Below, piece after piece: positions 15,711-24,429 of a DNA stretch of 64,000 bases (position 1 is the first letter of the stretch; each line of letters starts with the position of its first letter). The position numbers and the translations under genes were made by a program. The notes under the pieces are model-generated. The model worked only from the letters and a program-made list of their open reading frames with translations. It had not been told where the DNA came from and did not search any database. This DNA is from Novosphingobium sp. GTDB taxonomy: Bacteria; Pseudomonadota; Alphaproteobacteria; Sphingomonadales; Sphingomonadaceae. Location: NCBI GenBank assembly GCA_026400375.1, contig JAPLPG010000235.1, positions 20,248 through 84,247 on the forward strand. The letters are read 5' to 3'.

Positions 15711-17192
15711 ATGGCTGGCTGGCGTGCCTCAATCCCCCTTCTGGCGTTGCTGCTGTCCTCCTGCGGGCAGGGCGGTGACGGCACGCTGGGCGTGGCCGTG
15801 ATGGGCGATGCCACGGCATTGAAAGAGCGCGGCGTCCGCCTCTCCCCATCCGCACAGCTTGCCCGCGCCGCCACGTACGAAGGCCTGGTCGGGTTTGATG
15901 AAGCCGGGCGGGTGGTTCCGGCTCTGGCCGACCGCTGGATCGTGACCGACAACGGCCAGAGCTATATCTTCCGCCTGCGCGATGGCACCTGGCCCGATGG
16001 CAAGCGAATCGGTGCCGACGCCGCGGTCGCCCTGCTGCGCAAGGCCATCGGTGGGCTCAAGGGCACGGCACTTGGCCTCGATCTTGCGGCGATCGACGAA
16101 GTGCGCGTGATGGCTGACCGGGTGATCGAGATCGATCTGGTCGCGCCCGTGCCCGAACTGCTGATCCTGCTGGCCCAGCCGGAACTGGCGCTGTCATGGC
16201 AATCGGCCAAGGGCAGGCAGATCGGCACCGGGCCGATGGCGGTCACCCGAACGGATAAGGCATCCAGCATCTTCCGGCTGATTCCGCCGGCCCAGCGCGG
16301 CCTGCCCGAACAGGCCGACTTTGCCCGGCGGGCGCGGCCGCTGACGGTTACCTTCGCCACGCCTGCCAATGCGGTGGCGATGTTCGATGCAGGCGATATC
16401 GATGTGCTGCTGGGCGGACGCATCGATACCGTGCCGCTGGCCGGGCGCATCGGGCTGACGCGCGGCAACGTCCAACTCGATCCGGTCACCGGGCTGTTCG
16501 GGCTGCTCGTCACCCGCACCGAAGGCTTTCTGGGCGATTCGGCCAACCGTGAAGCGCTGGCCATGGCGATCGATCGCGATGCCTTGCTCGGCAGCTTCAA
16601 CATCGGCGGCTGGCAGCCGACCACGCGCATCGTCTCGCCCGATGCCGAAGACGATCTGGGCACCATTGGCGAACGCTGGCAGGGGATGAGCGCCGAGGAT
16701 CGGCAGGCACAGGCCGCCTCGCGCGTTGCCGCGTGGAAAGGGGCGGGCCGCGATCTGCCCACGTTCAACATCGCCATGCCCGATGGCGCGGGATCGTCGC
16801 TGGTGTTCGATGCGCTCCGGCGGGACTTTTCGCGGATCGGCATTGCCGTGCGCCGGGTCCCCGAAACGGACCGGGGCGATCTGCGGCTGGTCGATGTCGC
16901 CGCGCGCTATGGCCGCGCCACGTGGTTCCTCAACCAGCTGTCGTGCACCGTGCAGAAAGCGGTGTGCAGCCCGGCCGGGGATGAACGCGTGGCCGAGGCG
17001 CGGCGCGCGCTCGATCCCGCCGCGCGCGCGGCCTTGCTGGCCGAGGCCGAGGCCGAGATTACCGCCGCCAACGGGTTCATCCCCATCGCCCGCCCGCTGC
17101 GCTGGTCGATGGTGCGCAGCGGCACCACCGGCTTTGCGCAGAACCCATGGGGCTGGCATCCCTTGCCGCCGCTGGCGTGGCTCCCCAGATAG
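15711..17192 (+). CDS. Peptide/oligo-substrate binding lipoprotein (SBP_bac_5 family), orphan
   Basis: 493 residues. A short signal peptide and lipobox (SIPLLALLLSSCGQGG) indicate a lipoprotein. The SBP_bac_5 core is visible in 'ARAATYEGLVGFDEAGRVVPALADRWIVTDNGQSYIFRLRDGTWPDGKRIGADAAVALL' and 'REALAMAIDRDALLGSFNIGGWQPTTRIVSP'. The family binds peptides, nickel or other ligands for ABC importers, but no permease or ATPase gene is nearby. The protein also seems degenerate in its middle, so it may be a repurposed periplasmic binding protein. DUF4112 follows after 5 bases, suggesting co-transcription. Confidence 0.84.
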   Translation: MAGWRASIPLLALLLSSCGQGGDGTLGVAVMGDATALKERGVRLSPSAQLARAATYEGLVGFDEAGRVVPALADRWIVTDNGQSYIFRLRDGTWPDGKRIGADAAVALLRKAIGGLKGTALGLDLAAIDEVRVMADRVIEIDLVAPVPELLILLAQPELALSWQSAKGRQIGTGPMAVTRTDKASSIFRLIPPAQRGLPEQADFARRARPLTVTFATPANAVAMFDAGDIDVLLGGRIDTVPLAGRIGLTRGNVQLDPVTGLFGLLVTRTEGFLGDSANREALAMAIDRDALLGSFNIGGWQPTTRIVSPDAEDDLGTIGERWQGMSAEDRQAQAASRVAAWKGAGRDLPTFNIAMPDGAGSSLVFDALRRDFSRIGIAVRRVPETDRGDLRLVDVAARYGRATWFLNQLSCTVQKAVCSPAGDERVAEARRALDPAARAALLAEAEAEITAANGFIPIARPLRWSMVRSGTTGFAQNPWGWHPLPPLAWLPR

Positions 17193-17197
17193 GCGGG

Positions 17198-17638
17198 ATG
17201 GACAAGCCCCACATCGCGCCGCCACACATCAACCGGGCGCAGCCCCTGCGCGCGGAAATTCCCGGTTTCGGCAAGGATGCGGCATCGGTGCTCCAGCGCA
17301 TCGAGCTGATGGAGCGCCTGCTCGAACGCAGCTTCACCATCCCCGGCATCCGCCGCGATGTCGGGCTCGATGCGATTGCCGGGCTGGTGCCGGTACTGGG
17401 CGATGTGCTGACCGCCGCGATGGGCGCCTATATCGTGTGGGAGGCGCGCAATCTTGGCCTGCCGAAGTGGAAGCTGTGGCGCATGGGTGCGAATGTCGCT
17501 TTCGATACGGCGATCGGCGCGGTGCCGCTGGTGGGCGATGCCTTCGACCTGTTCTTCCGCTCGAACTCGCGCAACCTGAAGATCCTGCGCAAGCATCTCG
17601 ACCGGCACCACCCGCAGGCGCGCGTGATCGAGGGGTGA
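17198..17638 (+). CDS. DUF4112 family membrane protein
   Basis: 146 residues from the ATG at 17198 (MDKPHIAPPHINRAQPL). The DUF4112 core is clear: 'ELMERLLERSFTIPGIRRDVGLDAIAGLVPVLGDVLTAAMGAYIVWEARNLGLPKWKLWRMGANVAFDTAIGAVPLVGDAFDLFFRSNSRNLKIL'. The repeated 'G(L/A)VP(V/L)xGD' motifs each end a hydrophobic segment, so it is a small membrane protein of unknown function. Conserved Asp residues after each segment are a family mark. It directly follows the orphan binding lipoprotein. Confidence 0.86.
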   Translation: MDKPHIAPPHINRAQPLRAEIPGFGKDAASVLQRIELMERLLERSFTIPGIRRDVGLDAIAGLVPVLGDVLTAAMGAYIVWEARNLGLPKWKLWRMGANVAFDTAIGAVPLVGDAFDLFFRSNSRNLKILRKHLDRHHPQARVIEG

Positions 17639-17678
17639 TTTTCAGAGCGGTCCCGGCGCTGCAGGTGCCCGATACTGC

Positions 17679-17885
17679 TCAGAAATCGATGGCAATCCCG
17701 TTCTTTTCCCAATCGCCAAAGCGCGTGGGGTCGATGCCATCGGGATCGTCACCGCGTTCGATCGGCTTGGGCGCGGGCGCGGGATCGGTGGTCCAGTGCG
17801 CGGGACGCGTGAAGCCTGCCGGACGTTCGGTGGCACGGGGGGTGGCGGGTGGCTGGGGCTGGGGCTGGGGCTGGGGCTGGTCCAT
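17679..17885 (-). CDS. DUF1674 protein, SDHAF4-like succinate dehydrogenase assembly factor, with (PQ)n N-terminus
   Basis: 68 residues from the ATG at 17885. The C-terminal 'DDPDGIDPTRFGDWEKNGIAIDF' is the diagnostic DUF1674 motif ('DPTRYGDWExxGxxxDF'), the bacterial relative of SDHAF4, which helps assemble the flavinated SdhA subunit. The N-terminus 'MDQPQPQPQPQPPATPR' is encoded by a tandem hexanucleotide run (GGGGCT on the plus strand, 17850-17880) and may be variable in length. The track ORF with 29 more codons would run close to the divergent rsmB start. The sdh genes are not in the window. Confidence 0.78.
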   Translation of the reverse strand: MDQPQPQPQPQPPATPRATERPAGFTRPAHWTTDPAPAPKPIERGDDPDGIDPTRFGDWEKNGIAIDF

Positions 17886-17958
17886 GGTCTTGCAAATGGG
17901 CCGTGGCGCGCACGGTTGCAATTGCATAATTGGGCACAAGCGCCGATAGGCCGCAGCC

Positions 17959-19221
17959 ATGGCCCGTTCCACCGCTCCTGACGATGAAATTCCCGGCGTT
18001 CCCGCCCGCCGCGCCGCGCTGCGCCTGCTCGATGCCGTGCTGCGCCGGGGTGACCCGCTTGATCAGGCCGCGCCGCCGATCCTGCGCGGCATCGAACGCG
18101 GCGATGATCGCGCGCTGGCGCTGGCCATCGCGCACGAGGCGCTGCGTTGGATGGCCGATCTCGATGCGCTGATCGATGGCGCGACAAGGCAGGTCCTGCC
18201 CGATGATGCCAAGGCCCGCGCAGTGCTGCGCATCATGCTCGCACAGGCGCTGCGGCTGAACCTGCCCGGCCACGCGGTGGTCGCCACCGGCCTGCCGTTG
18301 CTCACCGGTGGTCCGCGCCGCCTGGCGCACGGCGTGTTCTCCGCGGTGACCAAGGGGGGCGCCGGCCTGCCCGAAACGCCCACGCTTCCCGCCGCTGCCG
18401 CCATGCGCTGGCAGGCGTCCTGGCCCGGCCGGGTCGAGGCGATTGCCGCCGGTCTTGCCGTGCCGCCGCCGCTTGACCTGACCTTGCGCGATGCGTCGCA
18501 AACCGCGCTCTGGGCCGAGCGGCTGGGCGGCCACTCGCTCGCCCCCGGCCACGTGCGTCTTGCCCGTGCCGGCGCGATCGAGGCGCTCGAAGGCTTCAGC
18601 GAAGGCGCCTGGTGGGTGCAGGACCTTGCCGCAAGCGTTCCGGCCCGCCTGCTCGGCGCTGGAAACGGCCGCCGCGCGCTCGATCTCTGCGCGGCGCCGG
18701 GGGGCAAGACGCTGCAACTCGCAGCAGCAGGCTGGAGCGTCACCGCGCTCGACAAGTCCGCCCGCCGCAACGAACGGCTGGCCGAGAACCTTGAACGCAG
18801 CGGCCTGTCCGCCAATGTCGTGGCGGCCGATGTGTTGGCCTGGACGCCCGATGCCCCGTTCGATGCGATCCTGCTCGATGCCCCGTGCAGCGCCACCGGC
18901 ACCTGCCGCCGCCATCCCGACGTGCTGCACCGCCACGCCGCCATGGCCGATCTCACGGCGCTCCAGTCCGCCATGCTCGAACGTGCCGCGGCGTGGCTCG
19001 CCCCGGGCGGCACGCTGGTCTACGCGGTCTGCTCGCTCGAACGCGAGGAGGGCGAGGCTCAGGCAGCGGCTTTCACCGGCCTGACGCCGCATCCCGTTGC
19101 CGATGCAGATCTGCCCGAAGGCCTTGCCGCGCGCGATGGCCACTTCCGTTCGGACCCCGGCATGCTGGCCGAACACGGCGGCATCGACGGCTTCTTCGCC
19201 GCGCGCTGGACCAAGCCTTGA
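17959..19221 (+). CDS. rsmB: 16S rRNA m5C967 methyltransferase RsmB
   Basis: 420 residues. The N-terminal NusB-like RNA-binding domain (residues about 15-135: 'ARRAALRLLDAVLRRGDPLDQAAPPIL' and 'LRWMADLDALIDGATRQ') is followed by an AdoMet-dependent methyltransferase. Motif I is 'LDLCAAPGGKTLQLAA' near 240. Motif IV is 'ILLDAPCSATGTCRRHPDV' near 305 and motif VI is 'LVYAVCSLEREEGE' near 354; their two Cys are the releasing and nucleophilic residues of m5C enzymes. The C-terminal 'IDGFFAARW' is standard. It diverges from the SDHAF4-like gene by 73 bases. Confidence 0.93.
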   Translation: MARSTAPDDEIPGVPARRAALRLLDAVLRRGDPLDQAAPPILRGIERGDDRALALAIAHEALRWMADLDALIDGATRQVLPDDAKARAVLRIMLAQALRLNLPGHAVVATGLPLLTGGPRRLAHGVFSAVTKGGAGLPETPTLPAAAAMRWQASWPGRVEAIAAGLAVPPPLDLTLRDASQTALWAERLGGHSLAPGHVRLARAGAIEALEGFSEGAWWVQDLAASVPARLLGAGNGRRALDLCAAPGGKTLQLAAAGWSVTALDKSARRNERLAENLERSGLSANVVAADVLAWTPDAPFDAILLDAPCSATGTCRRHPDVLHRHAAMADLTALQSAMLERAAAWLAPGGTLVYAVCSLEREEGEAQAAAFTGLTPHPVADADLPEGLAARDGHFRSDPGMLAEHGGIDGFFAARWTKP

Positions 19222-19233
19222 GACTATCCAGCC

Positions 19234-19818
19234 CTAGCGCAGCCGTTTCAGGATGATGTAGACCGCGCCGGCGCCGCCGTGGCGGGGCTGGGCCGGGCGC
19301 ACCGCCGCGATCCGGCTGGCATGCGCGCTGTGCGCCAGCCAATCGAGCAACCGCGCCCGGATCACGCCGCGCTGGTTGCCCCGGGCATCTGTCGCATCGT
19401 GCGGGCGCGGCTTTCCCGCAATCAGCAGCATCACCCGCGAACCCATCGCCAGCGCCTGGGCGATCCCGCCATTGAGCCGGGCATGCGCCGCATCGAGCCC
19501 CATGCCATGCAGATCGATCGTCACGTCCGGGGCAATCGCCCCGCGCGCCACCAGCTTGCGCTCCCAGCTCGAATCAAGCCCATGCGCTTCCAGCGGTCGC
19601 TTGGCTGCCGTGGGCGAAGGGGCTGCAACCGGCATCGGCGGGGGGACGCGACCCTTGGCCCGCTTCGCTGCGGGCACCGGCATCGGCTGGGGCGCAGCAA
19701 GAGCGGCGGCATCTGCCGGTTTCGCTTTCGGCCGCACCGGATGGATCGGGGTGATCGTTGCGGCAACCTTCTGCCACAGCTCCGCCTCGTCAGGGGACAA
19801 GCCACGTGGCGCGCGCAT
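19234..19818 (-). CDS. Smr-domain protein
   Basis: 194 residues from the ATG at 19818 (MRAPRGLSPDEAELWQKVAATITPIHP). A disordered Pro/Ala/Lys-rich linker (residues about 30-85) leads to the Smr domain with 'VTIDLHGMGLDAAHARL' (the DLHG motif), 'SRVMLLIAGKPRPHD' in place of the usual H-G-x-G region, and the terminal 'HGGAGAVYIILKRLR'. Smr domains have nicking or RNA-cleaving endonuclease activity; this stand-alone alphaproteobacterial form is uncharacterised. Its start overlaps the mltA stop (TGATG), so the two are coupled. Confidence 0.88.
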   Translation of the reverse strand: MRAPRGLSPDEAELWQKVAATITPIHPVRPKAKPADAAALAAPQPMPVPAAKRAKGRVPPPMPVAAPSPTAAKRPLEAHGLDSSWERKLVARGAIAPDVTIDLHGMGLDAAHARLNGGIAQALAMGSRVMLLIAGKPRPHDATDARGNQRGVIRARLLDWLAHSAHASRIAAVRPAQPRHGGAGAVYIILKRLR

Positions 19819-21041
19819 CAGCGGCGTTCCGGCCCGGTCAGCCGTGCCAGCACGCCCTTGGGCAGGAGGATCAGTGCCCGCCCACGCGCGCTCATGCCCC
19901 CGGCAATGCGCCGCGCATCGGCCCCTGCGCCCCAGAACGTATCGAACCGGTTGCTGCCCTTGATCGCCCCGCCGGTGTCCTGCGCCACCCACAGCCCGCT
20001 GGCCTCGGCCCGGTCCAATTGCAGCCACACCGGCGCGCCCAGCGGCACGAAGGCGGGGTCTACCGCCACCGTCGATTGCCCGGTTACCGGCACGTTCAGC
20101 GCGCCCACCGGCCCCGGCCCGGTCAGTTCGCGGAAGAACACGTAGCTGCGGTTCTGCTGCATCAGGCGGCGCCCGGCATCGGGAAAATCGCGCAAGTAGC
20201 GCTGGATGCCCTGCAGCGATCCATCATACTGCCCCGGCCCCGATCCGATCAGTCCGCGATCCCGCATCAGCGAACCGATCCCCGAATAGGTATAGCCATT
20301 CTGCCCGGCATAGCCGATGCGGATCACGCTGCCATCGGGCGCGCGCAACCGGCCCGAGCCCTGGATCTGCAGGAAGAACACCTCCACCGGATCGGCGGCC
20401 CAGCCAATTTCCAGCCCCTTGCCGGCCAGCGCCCCGGCCTCGATCTGGGCGCGGTCCCAATAGGCGGTGAACACGCCCGCTTCGTCATAGCGGCCCAATG
20501 GCATGCGGCCATCGGGCAGGGGTTGCGCATCGCCGGGCCGCGCGCGCACCAGATCGGGCGGCAAGGCATAGACCGGCACGTCAAAGCCCGGCTGGCGCGC
20601 GCGGACCCCGGCAATCTCCGGCTCGAAGTAACCGGTAACGAAGGCATCGCCGCCCGCCACCTCGGCGCTCTCGAAATAGGTGGCGAAGAAGCGCGCAGCG
20701 TCGGCCGCCGGCCAGGCGGCGGCAGCGCTGCAGGCGGCGGTCCAGTCAGACGGCTGGGTCAGGCCGGAATTGTCGGTGCGCCGGGTCAGCCGTGGGCACG
20801 AGATGATGAAGCTGCGCAGCGCCACGGCGGCATTTGCGCCCTTGAAGCCCAGCCCGGCCACCACCGGGCCGCGCGATACGCCGGCGAGCGCTGCGCTCGG
20901 CGCGGACGTGGCAGGGCGTGGGGGCGGAACGGGCCGTGGCCCTTGCGTTTCCGGCACCAACCGCACGCACCCGCCAAGCAGAAAGAGCGCCACGATGATC
21001 GCGGCGCTCCTGTGATTGAAAAGTCTATGTAAAACGGTCAC
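19818..21041 (-). CDS. mltA: Membrane-bound lytic murein transglycosylase A
   Basis: 407 residues from the GTG at 21041 (VTVLHRLFNHRSAAIIVALFLLGGC). The lipobox 'FLLGGCVRL' makes it a lipoprotein. The MltA barrel is visible in 'FFATYFESAEVAGGDAFVTGYFEPEIAG', 'VEVFFLQIQGSGRLRAPDGSVIRIGYAGQNGYTYSGIG' and 'NRSYVFFREL'. The 3D domain 'VAQDTGGAIKGSNRFDTFWGAGADA' contains the catalytic Asp. It cleaves glycan strands to anhydromuropeptides. It lies between the Tim44-like gene (46 bases upstream) and smr (overlapping). Confidence 0.92.
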   Translation of the reverse strand: MTVLHRLFNHRSAAIIVALFLLGGCVRLVPETQGPRPVPPPRPATSAPSAALAGVSRGPVVAGLGFKGANAAVALRSFIISCPRLTRRTDNSGLTQPSDWTAACSAAAAWPAADAARFFATYFESAEVAGGDAFVTGYFEPEIAGVRARQPGFDVPVYALPPDLVRARPGDAQPLPDGRMPLGRYDEAGVFTAYWDRAQIEAGALAGKGLEIGWAADPVEVFFLQIQGSGRLRAPDGSVIRIGYAGQNGYTYSGIGSLMRDRGLIGSGPGQYDGSLQGIQRYLRDFPDAGRRLMQQNRSYVFFRELTGPGPVGALNVPVTGQSTVAVDPAFVPLGAPVWLQLDRAEASGLWVAQDTGGAIKGSNRFDTFWGAGADARRIAGGMSARGRALILLPKGVLARLTGPERR

Positions 21042-21087
21042 GGAGACTGGACCCGGCGGGATCAGGTCCGCGGACCTTGGCAAAGCA

Positions 21088-21771
21088 TCATGCTTCGTCG
21101 GTCTCGTCGAGCAGCCAATCGGGATCGCGCGCGGTGATATCGCGGCGGAATGTCCACAGGTCACGCGTCTCGACCGCGTCGTCAAGCGATCCGGCAACCA
21201 CGTGCCCTTCGGCATCCCGCGTTACCGATGCGACGTCTGCCAGGAAGCGCACGGTGATGCGCGCGGTCTTCGCTTCGATTGAAGCGGCAACGATGCGCGC
21301 TTCCTCGATGCGGATCACCCGGGCCACGATCGTCTCGCCCGCGGCGATGCGGGCATCGATGGCCGCTTCGAAACCGGCGAACACATCGTCGTCACACAGC
21401 TGGCGCAGTTCGTCCTTGTCGCCGCGCCAGAACGCTTCGAGCACCATGGCATAGGCAGCCTTCGATCCGGCGAGGAACTGGGCCAGGTCAAACCGGCGGT
21501 CGGCGGCGATGATCGCGCGCACGCCGGCTTCGGCGCTGTTGTCGAACGTGTTGGGTTCAGGCTGGGCCATTTCACGCGGGCGGGGCGCCAGCTGGCCGCC
21601 TTCGGACCCGCGCGAAACCGGTGGCTGGCGATTCTGCGACGAAGGATCGGGCTGTTCGATCCGGCGGCGCATCGGCTCCTCGTCATGCTCGGGCCGGCGG
21701 CCGAGGACGGAGTAGAGGCGCAAGCCCAAAAAGGCCGCAATCATCGCCAGGATCACAATCTGAACAATCAC
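21088..21771 (-). CDS. Tim44/TimA-family membrane-anchored protein
   Basis: 227 residues from the GTG at 21771 (VIVQIVILAMIAAFLGLRLYSVLGRR); the longer track start is not supported. One N-terminal membrane anchor is followed by a disordered Pro/Gln/Arg-rich linker (residues about 28-75) and a Tim44-like domain: 'FDLAQFLAGSKAAYAMVLEAFWRGDKDELRQLCDDDVFAGFEAAIDAR', ending in 'LWTFRRDITARDPDWLLDETDE'. Bacterial TimA proteins are inner-membrane adaptors near SecB/Sec components in alphaproteobacteria. The divergent neighbour is secB, which fits an envelope-protein traffic role. Confidence 0.87.
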   Translation of the reverse strand: MIVQIVILAMIAAFLGLRLYSVLGRRPEHDEEPMRRRIEQPDPSSQNRQPPVSRGSEGGQLAPRPREMAQPEPNTFDNSAEAGVRAIIAADRRFDLAQFLAGSKAAYAMVLEAFWRGDKDELRQLCDDDVFAGFEAAIDARIAAGETIVARVIRIEEARIVAASIEAKTARITVRFLADVASVTRDAEGHVVAGSLDDAVETRDLWTFRRDITARDPDWLLDETDEA

Positions 21772-22076
21772 GCGCAAGTTCCCGATACTGCCCGCGCACC
21801 CGCTGGGGGCGAGCGGCGTCATGCCAACCTGCCTCAAATAGTTACGGATTACAAATGAACAACGGGTGCATGGCCCTTTGGGCGGATCACGTGGGCGAAA
21901 ATCCGGTTCGACTGTTGAATTTAGGCTGGCAACAAGGGTGGCGGCACTGCGGCACTGCGGCACTGCCAGGCCGCGATCGCGCGGCCCGGCCGATTGCGCA
22001 AAGGCGGATTGCGAGGGAAACGCCACGGTGCTAGGCGCGCTGCCTTGAGGAAAACCCGTTCAGAAAGACGTCTCAC
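21772..22076. promoter_or_regulatory. 305-base divergent region between the Tim44-like gene and secB
   Basis: There is no convincing ORF. It holds a short tandem repeat, GCGGCACT three times in a row (about 21940-21965), and the promoters of both divergent genes. No clear operator palindrome or terminator hairpin is seen. GAGGAAAAC lies about 25 bases before the secB ATG. Confidence 0.4.
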
Positions 22077-22595
22077 ATGGCCGACGAAGGCAACATCATC
22101 TCGAATCTCAACCTTGATGGCCCCGTTCCGAACGGGGAAGATACCTCGCCAGCGATCGGCCTGATCTCGCAGTACGTCAAGGACCTCTCGGTCGAGAACC
22201 CGAATGCGCCTGAATCGTATCAGTGGACAGATGTTCCTGAAATGGCGGTGGATTTCAACATCTCGGCACGCGTGATCCAGCCCGAGATCCACGAGATCGA
22301 ACTGAAGATCAACATCACCTCGAAGGGTCCGCAGGGCACCGCGTTCATCGTCGAACTGGCCTATTGCGGATTGATCGGCATGCGCAACGTGCCCGAAGAA
22401 CAGGCCCATCCGTTCCTGTTCGCCGAAGGCCCGCGCATCCTGTTCCCCTTCGCCCGCCGCGTCATTGCCGATGCCGTGCGCGATCTGGGCTACCCGCCGC
22501 TGCTGCTGGAACCCATCGATTTCAACGGCTTGTACATGCAGCAACTGGCGCAAGCACAAGCCACCGCCGAAGCCACCCCGGCAGGCCAGGCCTGA
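22077..22595 (+). CDS. secB: Protein-export chaperone SecB
   Basis: 172 residues. SecB is a tetrameric cytoplasmic chaperone that holds preproteins unfolded and hands them to SecA. Recognisable are 'SPAIGLISQYVKDLSVENPNAPESYQW', 'KGPQGTAFIVELAYCGLIGMRNVPEEQAHPFLFAEGPRILFPFARRVIADAVRDLGYPPLLLEPIDFNGLYMQQ', which is nearly the family consensus. The C-terminus is Ala-rich, as in alphaproteobacterial SecB. It is followed by a 250-base repeat-rich gap before murJ. Confidence 0.95.
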   Translation: MADEGNIISNLNLDGPVPNGEDTSPAIGLISQYVKDLSVENPNAPESYQWTDVPEMAVDFNISARVIQPEIHEIELKINITSKGPQGTAFIVELAYCGLIGMRNVPEEQAHPFLFAEGPRILFPFARRVIADAVRDLGYPPLLLEPIDFNGLYMQQLAQAQATAEATPAGQA

Positions 22596-22608
22596 TCCCG
22601 TCCCGAAC

Positions 22609-22816
22609 CCGCTCATGCTGAGCCAGAACCCGCTCATGCTGAGCTTGTCGAAGCACTCGCCGCACCAGCGCTCCGGACGTTGCGCTGGGCCAGCGCCCTT
22701 CGACAGGCTCAGGGCGAGCGGGGTTGGGGGGATTGCCCAACGTCGGTGTGGCGCCAGCCGACGCCCGCTCATCCTGAGCTTGTCGAAGGATCATGCCGAG
22801 CCTGTCGAAGGATGCG
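22609..22816. repeat. Cluster of dispersed REP-like repeats between secB and murJ
   Basis: At least five copies of the TTCGACA(A/G)GCTCAG family occur here in both orientations: 'CTCATGCTGAGC' (two), 'GAGCTTGTCGAAGC', 'CCTTCGACAGGCTCAGGG', 'CTCATCCTGAGCTTGTCGAAGG' and 'GCCGAGCCTGTCGAAGG'. Several pairs are inverted and could form extended hairpins in RNA. It is the largest block of this element in the window. Confidence 0.9.
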
Positions 22817-22847
22817 CCCCACAGCGCCAGGCTTGCAGGCAAGCGCC

Positions 22848-24419
22848 ATGAACCTCCTCAAGGCTACCGGCTCCATCGGCGGGCTGACCCTGCTCAGCCG
22901 CATCCTCGGGCTGGTGCGCGACAGCCTGTTTGCCCGATTTGTCGGCGCGGGCTTCGCTTCGGACGCCTTCCTCGTCGCCTTCCGCCTGCCCAAAATGTTC
23001 CGCGCGCTCTTTGCCGAAGGCGCGTTTTCCGCAGCCTTCATCCCGATGTTCAACAAGCGCGTGGCCGACCCTGAAGGCCGGGGCCTGCGCGATGGGCTGG
23101 ATTTTGCCGAAGCCGCGCTGGCCGTGCTCCTGCCCGTGCTGCTGGCGATGACCATCCTGCTCGAGGTCTTTGCCTGGCCGGTCACGCTGGTGCTGTCGGG
23201 CCGCTTCAACGGGGTCAGCGACGCGCAGTTTGCCTATGCGGTGGAACTGTCGCGCTGGACCATACCCTACCTGATGCTGATCAGCCTCGTGTCGTTGCTG
23301 GGCGGCATCTTGAATTCATTGCAGAAATTCTGGGTCAATGCCGCAGCGCCGATCCTGCTCAACGTCACGCTGATCGTGGCACTGCTCGGTTTCCATTCCG
23401 ACGATCCGCTGCTGACGGCGCGCAACCAGGCGATTGCGGTTTCGGTATCGGGCGCCTTGCAACTGGCGTGGCTGGCGCTGGCCTGCCGCCAGAACGGCGT
23501 CAGCCTGAAGTGGCGGCGCCCGCGCCTTTCGCCCGAAGTGCGCGCCTTGCTCAGGCTGATCCTGCCCGCGGCCGCAGGGGCAGGCGCGGTGCAGATCAAC
23601 CTCGTCATCTCCACGGCGCTGGCCGCATCGCTGCTCGATGCCGGATCGGTGACCTATATCTACATGGCCGACCGGTTGAACCAGCTGCCGCTCGGCCTGA
23701 TCGGCATCGGCCTTGGCACCGTGCTCCTGCCCACGATCTCGCGCCAGCTGGGCGGCGGGGAAGAGGCGGCGGCGATGGAGACGCAGAACCGCGGGATGGA
23801 ACTGGCACTTCTGCTGACCTTGCCCGCCACGATGGCGCTGGTGCTGTGCGGAGAGCCGATTGCCGCCGCGCTGTTCGGCTATGGCAAGTTCGATGCGACC
23901 GACACGCATTTCACCGCGCAGGCGCTGGCCGCGTTCTCTATCGGCCTGCCCAGCTACATCCTGGTCAAGGTGCTGACGCCGGGCTTCTATGCGCGGCAGG
24001 ACACGAAAACGCCGTTGCGCTTTGCGATGATCTCGATGGGCGTGAACCTCGTCGGCAATCTTCTGCTGATCGTGCCGCTGCGCCACATGGGGCCCCCGCT
24101 GGCAACGGCACTGGCCTCCACCGTCAATGTCGCGCTGCTCTATGTCACGCTGGCACGGCGCGGCCATTTCGTCGCCGATGCGCGGCTGAAGCGCCGGGTC
24201 TGGCGGCTCGCGCTGGCCGCCGTGGCGATGGGCGCGGTGCTGTGGGCAGGGCAGGGGCTGGTCATGCCCTATGTTCATGGCACCTGGACGATCCGCGTTG
24301 CTGCCATGGCCGCTCTGGTCACGTCCGGGGTCGTGGTCTATGGCCTCGCCGCCGTCCTCACCGGGGCTTTCCGGGTGAGCGACCTCAAACTGCTCCTGCG
24401 GCGTCGCCGCTCCAACTGA
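22848..24419 (+). CDS. murJ: Lipid II flippase MurJ
   Basis: 523 residues from the ATG at 22848; the track ORF runs 56 codons further up through repeat DNA and is not coding there. It is a polytopic MOP-superfamily membrane protein with about 14 hydrophobic segments. The opening '[58 protein letters not shown]' is the MurJ signature with the essential Arg residues. '[20 protein letters not shown]' is also diagnostic. It flips lipid II across the inner membrane for peptidoglycan synthesis. trpS starts 10 bases downstream. Confidence 0.95.
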   Translation: MNLLKATGSIGGLTLLSRILGLVRDSLFARFVGAGFASDAFLVAFRLPKMFRALFAEGAFSAAFIPMFNKRVADPEGRGLRDGLDFAEAALAVLLPVLLAMTILLEVFAWPVTLVLSGRFNGVSDAQFAYAVELSRWTIPYLMLISLVSLLGGILNSLQKFWVNAAAPILLNVTLIVALLGFHSDDPLLTARNQAIAVSVSGALQLAWLALACRQNGVSLKWRRPRLSPEVRALLRLILPAAAGAGAVQINLVISTALAASLLDAGSVTYIYMADRLNQLPLGLIGIGLGTVLLPTISRQLGGGEEAAAMETQNRGMELALLLTLPATMALVLCGEPIAAALFGYGKFDATDTHFTAQALAAFSIGLPSYILVKVLTPGFYARQDTKTPLRFAMISMGVNLVGNLLLIVPLRHMGPPLATALASTVNVALLYVTLARRGHFVADARLKRRVWRLALAAVAMGAVLWAGQGLVMPYVHGTWTIRVAAMAALVTSGVVVYGLAAVLTGAFRVSDLKLLLRRRRSN

Positions 24420-24429
24420 AGGCCCAGCC

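Noticed and set aside
16194-17225. 343-residue minus-strand ORF opposite the orphan binding lipoprotein
   Set aside because: Antisense shadow with no domain; the plus-strand gene has a lipobox and family motifs.
22609-22816. CRISPR array
   Set aside because: The repeats occur in both orientations with irregular spacing and lengths, no regular spacers and no cas genes; they are REP-like.
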